A stretch of DNA of 64,000 nucleotides, taken from positions 231,574 through 295,573 of the forward strand of contig NZ_BLVO01000013.1 in the NCBI RefSeq assembly GCF_013340285.1. Direction: 5' to 3'. Each line of letters opens with the position of its first letter. Positions within the stretch are counted from its first letter, which is position 1. Below, piece by piece: positions 20,434 to 30,324 of the stretch. The stretch comes from Desulfovibrio subterraneus. Its GTDB lineage: Bacteria > Desulfobacterota > Desulfovibrionia > Desulfovibrionales > Desulfovibrionaceae. The notes below the pieces were generated by a model. The model worked only from the letters and a program-made list of their open reading frames with translations, did no database searches and was not told the DNA's origin. Made by a program: the position numbers and the translations under genes.

Positions 20434-20639
20434 ACGTGGCTGGCGAGGGTAGGTCAGTCTGGGGTAGACTGAGTTCTCGTACCCGAATGTCATGTGCCTG
20501 AGGCCCGTGCGATCATGACGGATACGTCATGGCAGACAGAGGGTAGGCTGAAGGTGGTCGGGGCCTATGTGCAAGGGACAGACGAAAGCAGAGGTGCGAC
20601 CCGCCAGTTTGGAAGCGTTCCGCACACTCAGCGCCGACG

Positions 20640-21038
20640 CTAGTACCCCCGTTTGCCGGGAATGACCCCGCGCACCCCGCCACGGGGATTCTCGCAGTCG
20701 CCCTTGCGCCTCGGTATCAGGTGGATATGGCAGTGGAACACTGTCTGTCCGGCGTCGTACCCGTTGTTTATGCCGATATTGAAACCGGTGACGGAAGGGT
20801 CCTTCTGCAGGATGTCATCTTTGAGACGATGCAGCAGGGCATCTGCATCCTTCTTCTCTTCAGCCGTGAGGGAAAAGTAATCCGGCGCATGCCGTTTGGG
20901 AATGATGAGCAGATGGCCTTCCGTTACCGGATACTTGTCAGGAAAGGCGATGCAGGTTCCCTGTTCGGCGGTGAATGAGAGAGAGGCAGCATGCTTGCAA
21001 AAAATGCAGGTACACGTGGCGGTAAATGGAGTGTCCAT
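20640..21038 (-). CDS. HIT-family nucleotide hydrolase/transferase
   Basis: Small histidine-triad protein (132 residues) that hydrolyses or transfers nucleotidyl groups from nucleoside phosphoramidates or dinucleotides. The triad reads HCHIHLIPRRKGD near residue 90, and the nucleotide-binding part reads GHLLIIPKRHAPDYFSL. An N-terminal CTCIFC motif is the kind that binds zinc in some HIT subfamilies. I chose ATG 21038; an upstream in-frame ATG at 21164 adds 42 residues with no family match. The gene is alone, between the dpp terminator and a divergent membrane-protein gene. Confidence 0.88.
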   Translation of the reverse strand: MDTPFTATCTCIFCKHAASLSFTAEQGTCIAFPDKYPVTEGHLLIIPKRHAPDYFSLTAEEKKDADALLHRLKDDILQKDPSVTGFNIGINNGYDAGQTVFHCHIHLIPRRKGDCENPRGGVRGVIPGKRGY

Positions 21039-21273
21039 GAGGATTTCTCGGGTGGTTTCTAGTGGGATTGTGTGATTGAAAGATAGAGCGTGTGCCGGAC
21101 AGCTTCTTGTTTCACGGATTCCGGGATCTGTAAATCTGTAGGCAGTCCGTAGTACGGGGCCCATGTTGCTTCTGAGTATTCCCGGTATTTGACTTGTCTG
21201 GCTTTCATGCGCACTTATGAGTCTGTTCTGCTGGTTAGTAGCCCAGAACGCACCGTCCCACTATGGAGTAACT

Positions 21274-22563
21274 ATGCGCTCAGTAATAAAGAGAATTTGT
21301 GTCATTGTGGCTGTTTTGCTGCTTTCGCTGTTCGCCGTTTATCTTTTCGGGGCGGTCATGGTGCTGTCGGATCTGGCCTCACGCATTCATCCTGATCTGG
21401 CTCTGTGGGCCGTGCTGGTTTGTCTTGCTCTTATCGCCTATGCCCTGTGGTGCGCTGCGGCTCCCTTCTTCAGGCCGCATGCCCTGACTCTGTCCGCTAC
21501 GCCTGATGAGGAGGAATTGCAGGCGTACAAAGCCGAACTGCTCACGCGATTGCGGAGTAACGGGTATCTTCAGGCGCAGGGAGTCTCCGTCAATGATGAG
21601 AATGATGTTTCAGCGGCTCTGGATGTTTTGCAGCGTAAGGCCAACACTGACATCCGCAATACAGCAAAGCAGGTATTTCTGGGGACAGCGGTATCGCAGA
21701 ACGGCAAGCTGGACTCTCTTATCGTGCTTACGCTGCTGGCGCGGCTTATCTGGCGCATTTCTGCCTTGTACAATCAGCGGCCGGCCCCTTCGGAATTGTT
21801 GTCTCTGTATTCCAATGTCGCCGTAACGTCGTTCCTTGCAGCAGGAGTTGAAGATTTGGGCGGCGAGGAGGCCATGAGCAGCATTATCGGCCCTGCGGTT
21901 GCCTCATCTGCCCTGGGTGCCTTGCCCGGTGCCGAAGCGGTGGCAACTGCGGTTACGACGGCTCTTGTAGATGGTTCCGCAAATGCGCTTCTTACTCTTC
22001 GTACGGGCATTCTTGCACGGAATTATGTCTCCGGCTCATTGGCGGCTCAGGGCGGGAACAGGAGGATTGCAACAGTGGAAGCTCTTTCCATGTTGGCAGA
22101 TATCTCCGGAGAAATCGTCAAGAAGGTCATTGCGAAGACCGGACAGGCCGCTGTTCAGGTCTGTGGTAAAAAAGTTGGCGATGCCGTGAGTGCAGGTGCG
22201 AGAACGGCGCGCAAAGCCGCCGAAAGTGTTGCAGAAGGTGTTGGCGGCGCGGCCCGTTCCGTGGGAGCTGGCGTGGGCGGAGCCGCCCGAGCTGTGGGTT
22301 CCGGTGTGAGCGGGGCGGTAAAAACGGCGGGAACAGGCGTGAGCGATGGTGCCAACCTGTTGCGCGATGGAGCTTTCGGAGCTGCCGTAGCCGTGGGAGA
22401 TTCCACAACGGCTCTTGGCAAAGCTGTAGCAAAAGGGGCGCTTGGTTCTGCACGTGTGATCGGTAATGGCGTAAAGGAAAGCGGTCATGCGGTATCTGGT
22501 CTGCTGGGTCGCGCTGGTAATCGAACTTCCAGGCTGTGGCGGCGTATCATACGACAGCGTTAA
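21274..22563 (+). CDS. DUF697-like inner membrane protein with Gly/Ala-rich tail
   Basis: 429-residue membrane protein. Two membrane helices lie at about 8-30 and 42-63. A cytoplasmic region of mixed charge follows, then a hydrophobic segment around LLSLYSNVAVTSFLAAGVED and SSALGALPGAEAVATAVTTA that resembles DUF697 (YcjF-type) proteins. Residues 310-420 are a low-complexity tail with repeated GVGGAARSVGAGVGG-like units every 7-11 residues, probably an amphipathic helix. ATG 21274 has GGAG six bases upstream. Function is unknown; DUF697 proteins often accompany small GTPases, but none is encoded here. Confidence 0.65.
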   Translation: MRSVIKRICVIVAVLLLSLFAVYLFGAVMVLSDLASRIHPDLALWAVLVCLALIAYALWCAAAPFFRPHALTLSATPDEEELQAYKAELLTRLRSNGYLQAQGVSVNDENDVSAALDVLQRKANTDIRNTAKQVFLGTAVSQNGKLDSLIVLTLLARLIWRISALYNQRPAPSELLSLYSNVAVTSFLAAGVEDLGGEEAMSSIIGPAVASSALGALPGAEAVATAVTTALVDGSANALLTLRTGILARNYVSGSLAAQGGNRRIATVEALSMLADISGEIVKKVIAKTGQAAVQVCGKKVGDAVSAGARTARKAAESVAEGVGGAARSVGAGVGGAARAVGSGVSGAVKTAGTGVSDGANLLRDGAFGAAVAVGDSTTALGKAVAKGALGSARVIGNGVKESGHAVSGLLGRAGNRTSRLWRRIIRQR

Positions 22564-23020
22564 TGTCAGACGAACGCGCAGTGATTCTCAGCGTCGCGTT
22601 GAGGCTCAGCATGTCCGGCAGAGGCTCTCCCTGGTATTTACGGGAAAGCCCTGTAGTCAATTGAGCATCAGTGTCCTGAACGGATAAAGGCAGATATCTG
22701 GCGGCTGAACGTGCGCCGGGCACTGCACACCATGTCCTGTCAGCTTTCGCCCATACTTTTCAGGCTTTCGGGTCCACCTGCCCGTCACAATGAGAGCTGC
22801 TTTCAAGGGCGAGATCATGCTCTTCCCGTAACTTGGCGGAAGGACCGTTGGCCAGAGGGGGCAGCTCGCGGCTGTACCCCTTTGGAAAATGCTGGCGGGC
22901 GGTTCGAATTCGGAAAAAGACAGATCGACAGTACAAGGGCAGTGAAATTGTGTGATGCGCTCTGGACGTCCTGGCGTTGCGGAATTGGATGAAATATCTG
23001 TCAGCCGGAGCAGGGTGGTA
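22564..23020. other. Intergenic region, nothing recognised
   Basis: 457 bp between two convergent genes. A 93-codon plus-strand frame (22711-22992) has no ribosome binding site and composition unlike a protein. No hairpin with a T-tract and no repeat was seen. Confidence 0.5.
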
Positions 23021-24229
23021 TCAGTAGTGGGCGTGGGGGAGATGGACTGAAAGGGTTGTGCCTTCCGGATTGGAGCTCATGAGTTCTATCCGGCCGCCGT
23101 GAGCCTTGGCGATGAGCTGGGCGCTGTATGTTCCGAGGCCGGTGCCGTATATCTTGCCCGCTGTAATGTTTTTTTCGAAAAAACGGTCCCGTATGGATTC
23201 AGGCACTTCACCGACATTGTGGATAGCAATGCATGTTGCGTTTTCACCCGCCTTGCAGGTGATGCTGACGTGTCCGTCCTGAGGCGATGCCTCTACTGCG
23301 TTTTTCACCAGATTCATAAGCATGCTTTCAAGAAGAAAGGCTTCTCCGCAGACCGGTGGCCTGCCCGGATAGCACGTTGTGTCTATTTGGATATCAACGT
23401 TTATCCGGTTTTGCCCGGACAATACCATGAGGGATTGTTTTACGGAGTTGAGCAGTTTGTGAACGTCTACCGGCGTTGCGGGTGCCGTATATTCGCCCCG
23501 CTCCATTTTCCGCAAGGGTTCTGCAGCGTCAATAAGGTCAATCACCTGGCGGATGCCAAGCATGATTTGCGGGAAAAAATGCACAACGGATTCATCTATT
23601 GCGCCATCCATGACCATCTGGGCCAAGGCAAACAGGTTGACAAGGGGGCCTTTGATATCGTGGTAGATGATGCGTTCTACGTTTTCTCTGAACTGCTCCT
23701 CGCGCTTACGCAGTGAAATGTCATGCATCACAATGCGGCAAACGCGGGCCGCTTCATCGTCCTGTGAGATAGAGGCGGAAATGTGTGCCCAGAATTCAGT
23801 ATCCCTTTTTTTCAGCAGACGCAGGTCAAATTCCGTCGGTGTTGTCTGGAGGAAATTTTTGCGTTGCTGGTAATAGAGGTCCTGATCATCCCTGAACACA
23901 AACCGGGTCCATGGCTCGCCTATCATATCGCTTCGGGTTACCCCGAGAAGCGAGGCGGCAGTCAGGTTTGCCTCCATGATCAGCCCCCGCGGGCTGAGGG
24001 TGCAATACCCGACCGGTGCCAGATCATAGAGGTCGAAGTAGCGTGCCCGCGTTGCATCAAGTTCGGCATGTGATCGCCGCAGTTCTTCATTCTGCAGTTC
24101 CAGTTCAATTTGATGTACGCGCAGTTCATGGAGCGTCTGCTGCATCTCGGCGGGAGTGAGGGCGGGGGCATTTTTTGAGTCTCCGGCCTGTGCCAGTTTT
24201 TCTGCCCGAATCCGCAATTTATCCATCAT
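23021..24229 (-). CDS. Soluble PAS-domain sensor histidine kinase
   Basis: Cytoplasmic histidine kinase of 402 residues without membrane segments. An N-terminal coiled coil (about 1-60, LHELRVHQIELELQNEELRR) leads to a PAS domain (about 62-185) with LYDLAPVGYCTLSPRGLIME. The phospho-acceptor region reads ERIIYHDIKGPLVNLFAL, and the ATPase domain has the N-box LMNLVKNAVEAS, GEVPESIRDRFFEK and GTGLGTYSAQLIAKAHGG. Its start overlaps the stop of the CheB-CheR fusion gene (ATGA), so the two proteins are co-produced and probably work together. No response regulator is adjacent. Confidence 0.85.
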   Translation of the reverse strand: MMDKLRIRAEKLAQAGDSKNAPALTPAEMQQTLHELRVHQIELELQNEELRRSHAELDATRARYFDLYDLAPVGYCTLSPRGLIMEANLTAASLLGVTRSDMIGEPWTRFVFRDDQDLYYQQRKNFLQTTPTEFDLRLLKKRDTEFWAHISASISQDDEAARVCRIVMHDISLRKREEQFRENVERIIYHDIKGPLVNLFALAQMVMDGAIDESVVHFFPQIMLGIRQVIDLIDAAEPLRKMERGEYTAPATPVDVHKLLNSVKQSLMVLSGQNRINVDIQIDTTCYPGRPPVCGEAFLLESMLMNLVKNAVEASPQDGHVSITCKAGENATCIAIHNVGEVPESIRDRFFEKNITAGKIYGTGLGTYSAQLIAKAHGGRIELMSSNPEGTTLSVHLPHAHY

Positions 24230-27200
24230 GCCTGTATCCTCCCTTGTGTCACGCGTTGCGTGACGGCCATAGCGTATATGCTGCCAGAATTGTTGACCAG
24301 AAAAGTCGCCGTGAGCAGAATGGGAATGGACTGCCCCTCTTTGTTTAGGCGGATCGTCTCATACTGCACCATGCTGCCGGCAGCGACACTGCGTATTGTT
24401 TCCAGTTCGTGTTCCCGATTCTCTTCTGCGGTCATTTCCTGGATATTCATGGTGAGTGCCTCTTCTTCGCTCCAGCCGAAAAGCCTTTGGGCAGAAGGGT
24501 TCCATGAGATGATATCTCCCCTCATATTCAAGGCTGCAATGGCATCTTGCGAATCCCTGACAACCCCGACCAGGCGGAGCTGGTCGTGAGCTTCCTGCAG
24601 CAGTTCGTGCGATTTTTTCATTTCGGTTATGTCAACAAAGGTGATGACGGCCCCCTCAATCACGTTTTCAATGGTACGGTAAGGCTGGATGCGCATTGTG
24701 TACCACTTGCCTTCCTCTGTCCGCACATCCAGTTCCTTGGGCACCAGCGTTTCCAGTACGGACTGCACGTCGGCAACCATGCTGGTATAGCCCACCATGT
24801 TGGACGCGATGTGCCCAACTGGTCGCCCTATATCTACCTGAATCAGGTTGATTATCCGGGTTGCGGCAGGGGTGAAGCGCAGCAGGCGCAGCTGCAGGTC
24901 AACAAAGACCGTGGCTATGCCTGTGCCGGAAAGAAGGTTGCTCATGTCATTGTTGGTTTGAGACAGGTCGGCCAGCTTGTTCTGTAATTCGGCATTGACG
25001 GTGGCCAGTTCCTCATTGACGGATTGCAGTTCTTCCTTGGAGGTTTCCAGCTCTTCATTGGAGGATTGCAGTTCTTCATTGATAGCCTGCATTTCTTCAT
25101 TGGAGGATTTGAGCTCCTCGTTGGACGTCTCCAGTTCCTCAATGGCAGTCTGAAGGTATTCCTCTTTGGCCAGCAATTCTTGCCGTAATATCTCTATGTC
25201 GACATCCCTGTTAATGGGCAGGCCGTCGATATGGCCCCCAGTTTCAGCGGGACCGGCGGTCTGTGCCGTATCCCGGTCGGACTGCGGCGCGGCTTCAAGA
25301 ATGACGAGGTACATGGGGAAACCATGGGCAATCGAACCAGCCGTAACAGGACAGGCTGTAATGTTGACCGATATGAAGCCGCTGTTCGATTTGATTCGTA
25401 GCCCTTTGTTCTGGTGGGTTTTTCCGGTTGAATGGGCTTTGTGAAGCGTAGTGCTCAATCCCCGGCGTAATCCTTCTCGTGCCATTTTGAGAATGTTGCT
25501 GACACCGGCTTCACCGGGGGAAGGTTCCAGATACTGACCGGTGCGACCGTGGAAGTAGAGAATGTCGCCGCGGGCGTTTACCAGCACCCCGGCCGGGGCG
25601 AACTGTTTTAACAGTGCCTGCTCGGTCAGTTCGCGTAAGGGCAGCTTTGCCGGATCGATTTCCTTGATGGCAGACCGGGGGTATGTCGTTTCAAGTGTCG
25701 GTCTGGGCGGCAGAAAGCGGCCCATTGCAACATGGTGCCTGTCATGCAGGGTGTCCTTGCGCTGATAGAGCTTCAGCTTGCGGTCTATCGTGGTGAAGAG
25801 ATCTCCAAAATCGCCAACGGTTTCCGAGGTGCCCAGAAAGAGAAAGCCCCCCGGGTTCAAGGCGTAATGGAATAGGGGAATGAGCTTTCGTTGCAGGTCT
25901 CCCCCCATGTATATGAGCAGGTTGCGGCAGACAATGCAATCCAGTTTGGAAAATGGCGGATCCTTGATTACGTTCTGCTCGGAAAAAACCAGCATGTCGC
26001 GGATGGTTTTGTGGATGCGGTAAACGTTGCCGTCGGCCTCTGCGGTGAAAAAACGCGCCAGCCGTTCCGGAGAAATGTCTTCGGCTATACTGGCGGGATA
26101 CAGTCCGCTTCGGGCCGTGGCGATAGCGTTGCTGTCTATATCGGTGGCAAATATCTGTACCACGTAGCGCTCGCGTACCCTCTCCAGATGTTCCTGCATG
26201 AGGATGGCAAAGGAATATGCCTCCTCGCCGGAGGAACATCCAGTTGACCATATCCGTACAAGGGAGCCGGAGGGTTTGTTGGCAAATAGCCTGGGTATCA
26301 CTTCTTTCTCAAGCGCTGTGAAGGCATCCGGGTCACGGAAGAAACCGGTAACTCCGATGAGCAGGTCACGAAAGAGCGCATCCGTTTCTGTCGCATTCTG
26401 CTGCAGGTAGCGGATGTAGTCATCCTGCGTGGCAATCTGGTTCAGGGCCATGCGCCGTTCGATGCGGCGCTGTATGGTGCTTGGTTTATACTGGGAAAAG
26501 TCGTGTCCCGTCCGGGCGTGCAGCATGATGAAGATGGTATGCAGCGCATCGTCGTTTATAAGTTTGGGAGCGGGGGCCGTGTGCAGGGGGGAACTGACGG
26601 TGCGGGCCACGTAAGTGAATATCTGTGCGGCCATTTCGGAAGGCGGCAGGTCGTAATCCACCAGACCGGTGGCAATGGCATTTCGTGGCATGCCGTCATA
26701 CTCACAAGAGGCTGGTGTCTGGGCTATAACCATTCCGCCAGCCTTTTTAATGGCGCGTATGCCGAGGGTACCGTCACTGCCGGTGCCCGACAATACTACG
26801 CCGATTGCCACTTCATTGAGGCCGAGAGCCAGCGAGCGGAAGAAGAAGTCTATGGGCATCCGCTGTCCACGGGGGGCTGCGGGTTCAATCAACTGGAGCT
26901 TGCCGTCCAGATAGGCCATGTCGCGGTTGGGCGGGATGATATAGGCGCAGTTGGGTTCAACTTTCATTCCGTCTTCGACTTCAAATACCTGCATGGATGT
27001 GTAGCGGCGGATGATCTCGGTCAGCAGGCTTTTATGGTCCGGGGCGAGGTGTTGTACCAGAACGAAGGCCAGTCCGGAGGCCACATCGTCAGGCATGGCG
27101 GAAAAAAAAGCTTCGAAGGCAGCAAGGCCCCCTGCCGAGGCTCCGATGCCTACGACGGGAGTGGTCACATGGGGTGTTACCTCTGCTGCCGGGGCGTCTG

Positions 27201-27240
27201 CTTTCGGCTGGGTCTTTATAGTGCTTGATTTTTTTATCAT
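24226..27240 (-). CDS. CheB-CheR-PAS fusion signalling protein
   Basis: A 1004-residue cytoplasmic fusion. Residues 25-215 are a CheB-type methylesterase with the catalytic triad in GIGASAGG, VQHLAPDH and GTGSDGTLG, but without its receiver domain. Residues 230-500 are a CheR-type methyltransferase with VTGFFRDPDAF, IWSTGCSSGEEAYS (SAM site), FATDID and CRNLLIYM. A PAS-like region follows, then a long coiled coil at about 660-745 of repeated EELETSNEELKSSNEEMQA-type heptads, then two PAS domains (about 750-860 and 875-1000). It is the first gene of a pair with the kinase downstream. Such fusions are known in many proteobacteria as stand-alone sensory proteins; no receptor gene is nearby. Confidence 0.93.
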   Translation of the reverse strand: MIKKSSTIKTQPKADAPAAEVTPHVTTPVVGIGASAGGLAAFEAFFSAMPDDVASGLAFVLVQHLAPDHKSLLTEIIRRYTSMQVFEVEDGMKVEPNCAYIIPPNRDMAYLDGKLQLIEPAAPRGQRMPIDFFFRSLALGLNEVAIGVVLSGTGSDGTLGIRAIKKAGGMVIAQTPASCEYDGMPRNAIATGLVDYDLPPSEMAAQIFTYVARTVSSPLHTAPAPKLINDDALHTIFIMLHARTGHDFSQYKPSTIQRRIERRMALNQIATQDDYIRYLQQNATETDALFRDLLIGVTGFFRDPDAFTALEKEVIPRLFANKPSGSLVRIWSTGCSSGEEAYSFAILMQEHLERVRERYVVQIFATDIDSNAIATARSGLYPASIAEDISPERLARFFTAEADGNVYRIHKTIRDMLVFSEQNVIKDPPFSKLDCIVCRNLLIYMGGDLQRKLIPLFHYALNPGGFLFLGTSETVGDFGDLFTTIDRKLKLYQRKDTLHDRHHVAMGRFLPPRPTLETTYPRSAIKEIDPAKLPLRELTEQALLKQFAPAGVLVNARGDILYFHGRTGQYLEPSPGEAGVSNILKMAREGLRRGLSTTLHKAHSTGKTHQNKGLRIKSNSGFISVNITACPVTAGSIAHGFPMYLVILEAAPQSDRDTAQTAGPAETGGHIDGLPINRDVDIEILRQELLAKEEYLQTAIEELETSNEELKSSNEEMQAINEELQSSNEELETSKEELQSVNEELATVNAELQNKLADLSQTNNDMSNLLSGTGIATVFVDLQLRLLRFTPAATRIINLIQVDIGRPVGHIASNMVGYTSMVADVQSVLETLVPKELDVRTEEGKWYTMRIQPYRTIENVIEGAVITFVDITEMKKSHELLQEAHDQLRLVGVVRDSQDAIAALNMRGDIISWNPSAQRLFGWSEEEALTMNIQEMTAEENREHELETIRSVAAGSMVQYETIRLNKEGQSIPILLTATFLVNNSGSIYAMAVTQRVTQGRIQA

Positions 27241-28112
27241 GAAGCTGTCTTTATTGAAAATTTATATAAATTGCCCACGGCATATTCCAATGTCTTCGGG
27301 AATTGAACTCGCAGTCCGTTCCGAAGTTCCGGATGTCATGCGTAATGCGGAGGTGACTCGCGGACGGCACGGTTTGAATGTTTCATATCGTATCCTCACG
27401 CAACGTGCCACGGTATCCCATTGGAATGATATTGAAAAGGACGGTAATCTGTCGCCGGCCGATTTTGTAGTGCTCAGCCTCGCGTTGCGTTGAGCGCCAC
27501 GGCCTGCTGCCTTGGGAGGAGTAGATGCAATCCATTGCCTTCTCCTGCTGCCGAAAGGAGCGTGTTTCGCGCAGATTGCAGTATGGCTGACTCCGGGAGG
27601 GACTGGTCGGTAGAGAGAGGGGCAGAGCTCACCCGGCTACGGGGTGATGAAGTTCAGCATTTGGAATCAATACGGACTTTGAAAGTCTTTGTGCGGCAGG
27701 ACGCCGAGGGGCTCTGCGGCCGCTCGCAGGGGGAGATGGTCCGTTTCAAGACTTTAATAGCACGATTATTCAGGTCTAGATAGGGCGATGGTCAGGTGCA
27801 GCGAAATAAATATGAGGTTGTGGCGGTGCATATACCAATTTCTGCGAAGGATTAAGATAGTAATGTCGAAATAAATTTGCACATATGTCCTCATCTGAGT
27901 GGAAAGAGGGGGTGTATTATCTATTGATATCAGTATTGTGTGTATGTATCAGTCTTCCTGATAGATGGTTAGATATTGATAATAGTAGATATTTCAGTCA
28001 TGTGATGGATTGTATATGATGCTATTTATGTGGATAGAACGTTGCTGTCTCGAAGTGTAATAGATGTTGTGATTTGCCTCAATAGGAATATAGTGTGTAT
28101 GAGGTGAAAAAT
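27241..28112. other. Long intergenic region with an AT-rich right half
   Basis: 872 bp. The left half has host-like base composition and one 67-codon plus-strand frame (27290-27493, ending FVVLSLALR) without a ribosome binding site; I leave it unannotated. From about 27790 to 28090 the sequence turns strongly AT-rich, with many TATAAT-like stretches, consistent with a promoter region for the radical SAM gene or a trace of transferred DNA. Confidence 0.45.
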
Positions 28113-29612
28113 ATGAAAGCACTTCTTGTCTATCCGTCCTATCCGGATACATTCTGGAGTTTCAGGAGTATACTTCCTTTCGTTTCCAAAAAGGCCGCAT
28201 TTCCTCCCCTCGGGCTGCTCACGGTTGCCGCGCTGCTCCCTGAGGAATGGGAAAAGCGTGTGGTGGATGCGAATGTCGCGCCTTTGGGTGATGCCGACCT
28301 TGAGTGGGCAGATCTTGTCATGGTGAGCGCCATGCTGGTGCAGGTTCCCGGTGCAAAGGAGGTCATGAGGCGTGCAAAGCTGGCCGGCAAAACCGTGATA
28401 GCAGGAGGGCCGGCTTTCAGGGCTAACCTAGAAGAATTTCCGGATGCGGATCATTTCATCATTGGCGAATCCGAAGTTGTTATGGATGCATTTCTGAATG
28501 ACTTTGAGCATGGAACGGCAAAAAGGCAGTATGGATCTTCCGAGCGGCCCGATCTGAGCCTGACGCCTCTCCCCGCATGGCATCTGCTGAAAATGAAGGA
28601 CTATGTCTCCATGGCTGTGCAGTATTCGCGCGGTTGCCCTTTTGACTGCGAGTTTTGTGGCATTATGGTCATGAACGGGCGGCGGCCGCGAGTAAAAAGC
28701 CCCGAGCAGATGCTTCGTGAGTTTCAAAGTCTCTATGATGCCGGGTGGAGGGATTCTGTCTTTATTGTGGATGACAATTTTATCGGAAACCTTGTGCAGG
28801 TGAAGCAGTTTCTGCCCCGGCTTGCTGCGTGGCAGAAGCAACGCAACTATCCTTTCAAGCTCATGACTGAGGCAAGTGTGAATCTGGCGCAGGATAGTGA
28901 ACTTATGGAGATGATGAGCGCGGCAAACTTCCACAAAGTATTTATAGGTATTGAAACGCCTTCAACGCAGAGTCTGGTAGAGTGCGGAAAGAAGCAGAAT
29001 GTGACGGCTGATTTTGGGAGCGCTGTGCGCGACATACACCAGCACGGAATGCAGGTGATGGGTGGTTTTATTGTGGGATTTGACAGTGATACCCCGTCAA
29101 TTTTTGAGCAACAACACCGGTTTATTCAAGATATAGGCGTTGTCACAGCTATGGTGGGGGTGCTTAACGCTTTGCCCCATACACGGCTCTGGGACCGCCT
29201 GAAGGCGGAAGGGCGGTTGCTTGACGGGTGGAGTGGAGAAAATACCGATGCCAGCCTGAACTTTAACCCCCTCATGGGGTGCACAGCCCTGCTTGATGGG
29301 TACAAGAAACTGCTGGGGGCGTTGTATTCTCCACGAAAATACTATGACCGCATAAGCACCTTTCTGCATTTTTATATACCTACAGCACGGGGCAGGATCA
29401 TGAGGACAGACGTTCAGGCCTTCATGAAAAGCATGTGGTCTGTCGGAATTATCTCACCTGCCCGCATGCTGTACTGGAAACTAATTTTCAAGACGCTCCT
29501 GACCAAGCCCAAGGCTCTTTCTGCCGTTGTTGAGCTTGCCATTCTCGGTCTGCATTTTGAACGGGTGTCCCATCGCGTCATGGAGTCACCATCGCCTGAG
29601 GGATGCATGTAA
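28113..29612 (+). CDS. B12-binding-domain radical SAM protein (DUF4070 type)
   Basis: 499-residue enzyme. The N-terminal 150 residues form a cobalamin-binding-like Rossmann domain (MKALLVYPSYPDTFWSFRS, PLGLLTVAALLP, VDANVAPL). The radical SAM core contains the cluster motif RGCPFDCEFCGIM (CX3CX2C), then FIVDDNFIGN and a GIETP segment. The C-terminal region resembles DUF4070. The substrate is unknown; relatives act in C-C bond or methyl-transfer chemistry. ATG 28113 is preceded by AGGTG seven bases away; a GTG six codons upstream is in frame but weaker. Followed by two small genes on the same strand. Confidence 0.88.
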   Translation: MKALLVYPSYPDTFWSFRSILPFVSKKAAFPPLGLLTVAALLPEEWEKRVVDANVAPLGDADLEWADLVMVSAMLVQVPGAKEVMRRAKLAGKTVIAGGPAFRANLEEFPDADHFIIGESEVVMDAFLNDFEHGTAKRQYGSSERPDLSLTPLPAWHLLKMKDYVSMAVQYSRGCPFDCEFCGIMVMNGRRPRVKSPEQMLREFQSLYDAGWRDSVFIVDDNFIGNLVQVKQFLPRLAAWQKQRNYPFKLMTEASVNLAQDSELMEMMSAANFHKVFIGIETPSTQSLVECGKKQNVTADFGSAVRDIHQHGMQVMGGFIVGFDSDTPSIFEQQHRFIQDIGVVTAMVGVLNALPHTRLWDRLKAEGRLLDGWSGENTDASLNFNPLMGCTALLDGYKKLLGALYSPRKYYDRISTFLHFYIPTARGRIMRTDVQAFMKSMWSVGIISPARMLYWKLIFKTLLTKPKALSAVVELAILGLHFERVSHRVMESPSPEGCM

Positions 29613-29701
29613 TGGTGCCGGATGGAACGGGAAGACGTTGGCAGGGGGGGGGCGACCTCATCCAAGGGTAACTTTCGGTCTTTTCAACAAGGAGAAAGAT
29701 A

Positions 29702-29860
29702 ATGTCGCTTGGAATGATTTTGATGGTAGTCTTGGTGTTGATGCTTCTGGGAATCATCCCTGTCTGGCCGCATAGCCGTTCCTGGGGGTATCGCCCTGTA
29801 AGCGCTCTGGGGATTCTTGTCGTTATAATTATTATTCTGCTTTTGACGGGCAGGTTGTAG
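29702..29860 (+). CDS. DUF3309-type membrane miniprotein
   Basis: 52-residue protein with two membrane helices (about 3-19 and 36-50) joined by PVWPHSRSWGYRP. This central WPHSRSWGYxP motif and the MSLGMIL start are typical of the DUF3309 family, short hydrophobic proteins of unknown function common in proteobacteria. AAGGAG seven bases upstream gives strong support for translation. It lies 89 bp after the radical SAM gene on the same strand. Confidence 0.82.
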   Translation: MSLGMILMVVLVLMLLGIIPVWPHSRSWGYRPVSALGILVVIIIILLLTGRL

Positions 29861-29946
29861 TCGGATTGAAGGGGCTTTGGACGTTGCGATCTTGAGCACT
29901 TTAACGCTGCCGTACATACAGAATCATGAACACCATAGGAGGAAAT

Positions 29947-30324
29947 ATGACCTATCAACTTTCATTCAGTAAGCAGGAACAGGAAATTCGCAAACTTTTC
30001 CGTGATCTGCTGAGCAAGGCAGAGTCCATGGAGGACGTAAAGAAATTCTTTTATCAAACCGTCCGTGATCTGCTGAAGGACATTTGTGACCCCATGCCCG
30101 AAGATGTTGCCATTCACGATATTCAGCTCGATCTGGACCGGGGAGAGGGATACCTGCTCTCTGATAGTCTCATGGATGGAGCCAACTTGCGTCCTCTGAT
30201 GCAGGATTCCGATCTGGATGTCATACTCGAGAGATTGTCGGAACATGCCTGGGGTCGTTATCGTCGCTTAGAGAAGAATCCGGCAAAAACTGAAAGCAAA
30301 ATGTATCCCATACCCGGAAGATAG
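29947..30324 (+). CDS. Hypothetical small acidic protein
   Basis: 125-residue soluble protein, not recognised. It is rich in acidic and helical segments (FSKQEQEIRKLFRDLLSKAE, then KKFFYQTVRDLLKDICDPMP), with no cysteine cluster, signal peptide or membrane helix. AGGAGG four bases before ATG 29947 and host-like codon use argue that it is a real gene. It follows the DUF3309 gene by 86 bp. Confidence 0.6.
   Translation: MTYQLSFSKQEQEIRKLFRDLLSKAESMEDVKKFFYQTVRDLLKDICDPMPEDVAIHDIQLDLDRGEGYLLSDSLMDGANLRPLMQDSDLDVILERLSEHAWGRYRRLEKNPAKTESKMYPIPGR

Noticed and set aside
22711-22992. 93-codon plus-strand frame between convergent genes
   Set aside because: No start signal and no family; probably chance.
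27290-27493. 67-codon frame upstream of the radical SAM gene
   Set aside because: No Shine-Dalgarno sequence and no match recognised; kept only as a note in the intergenic entry.
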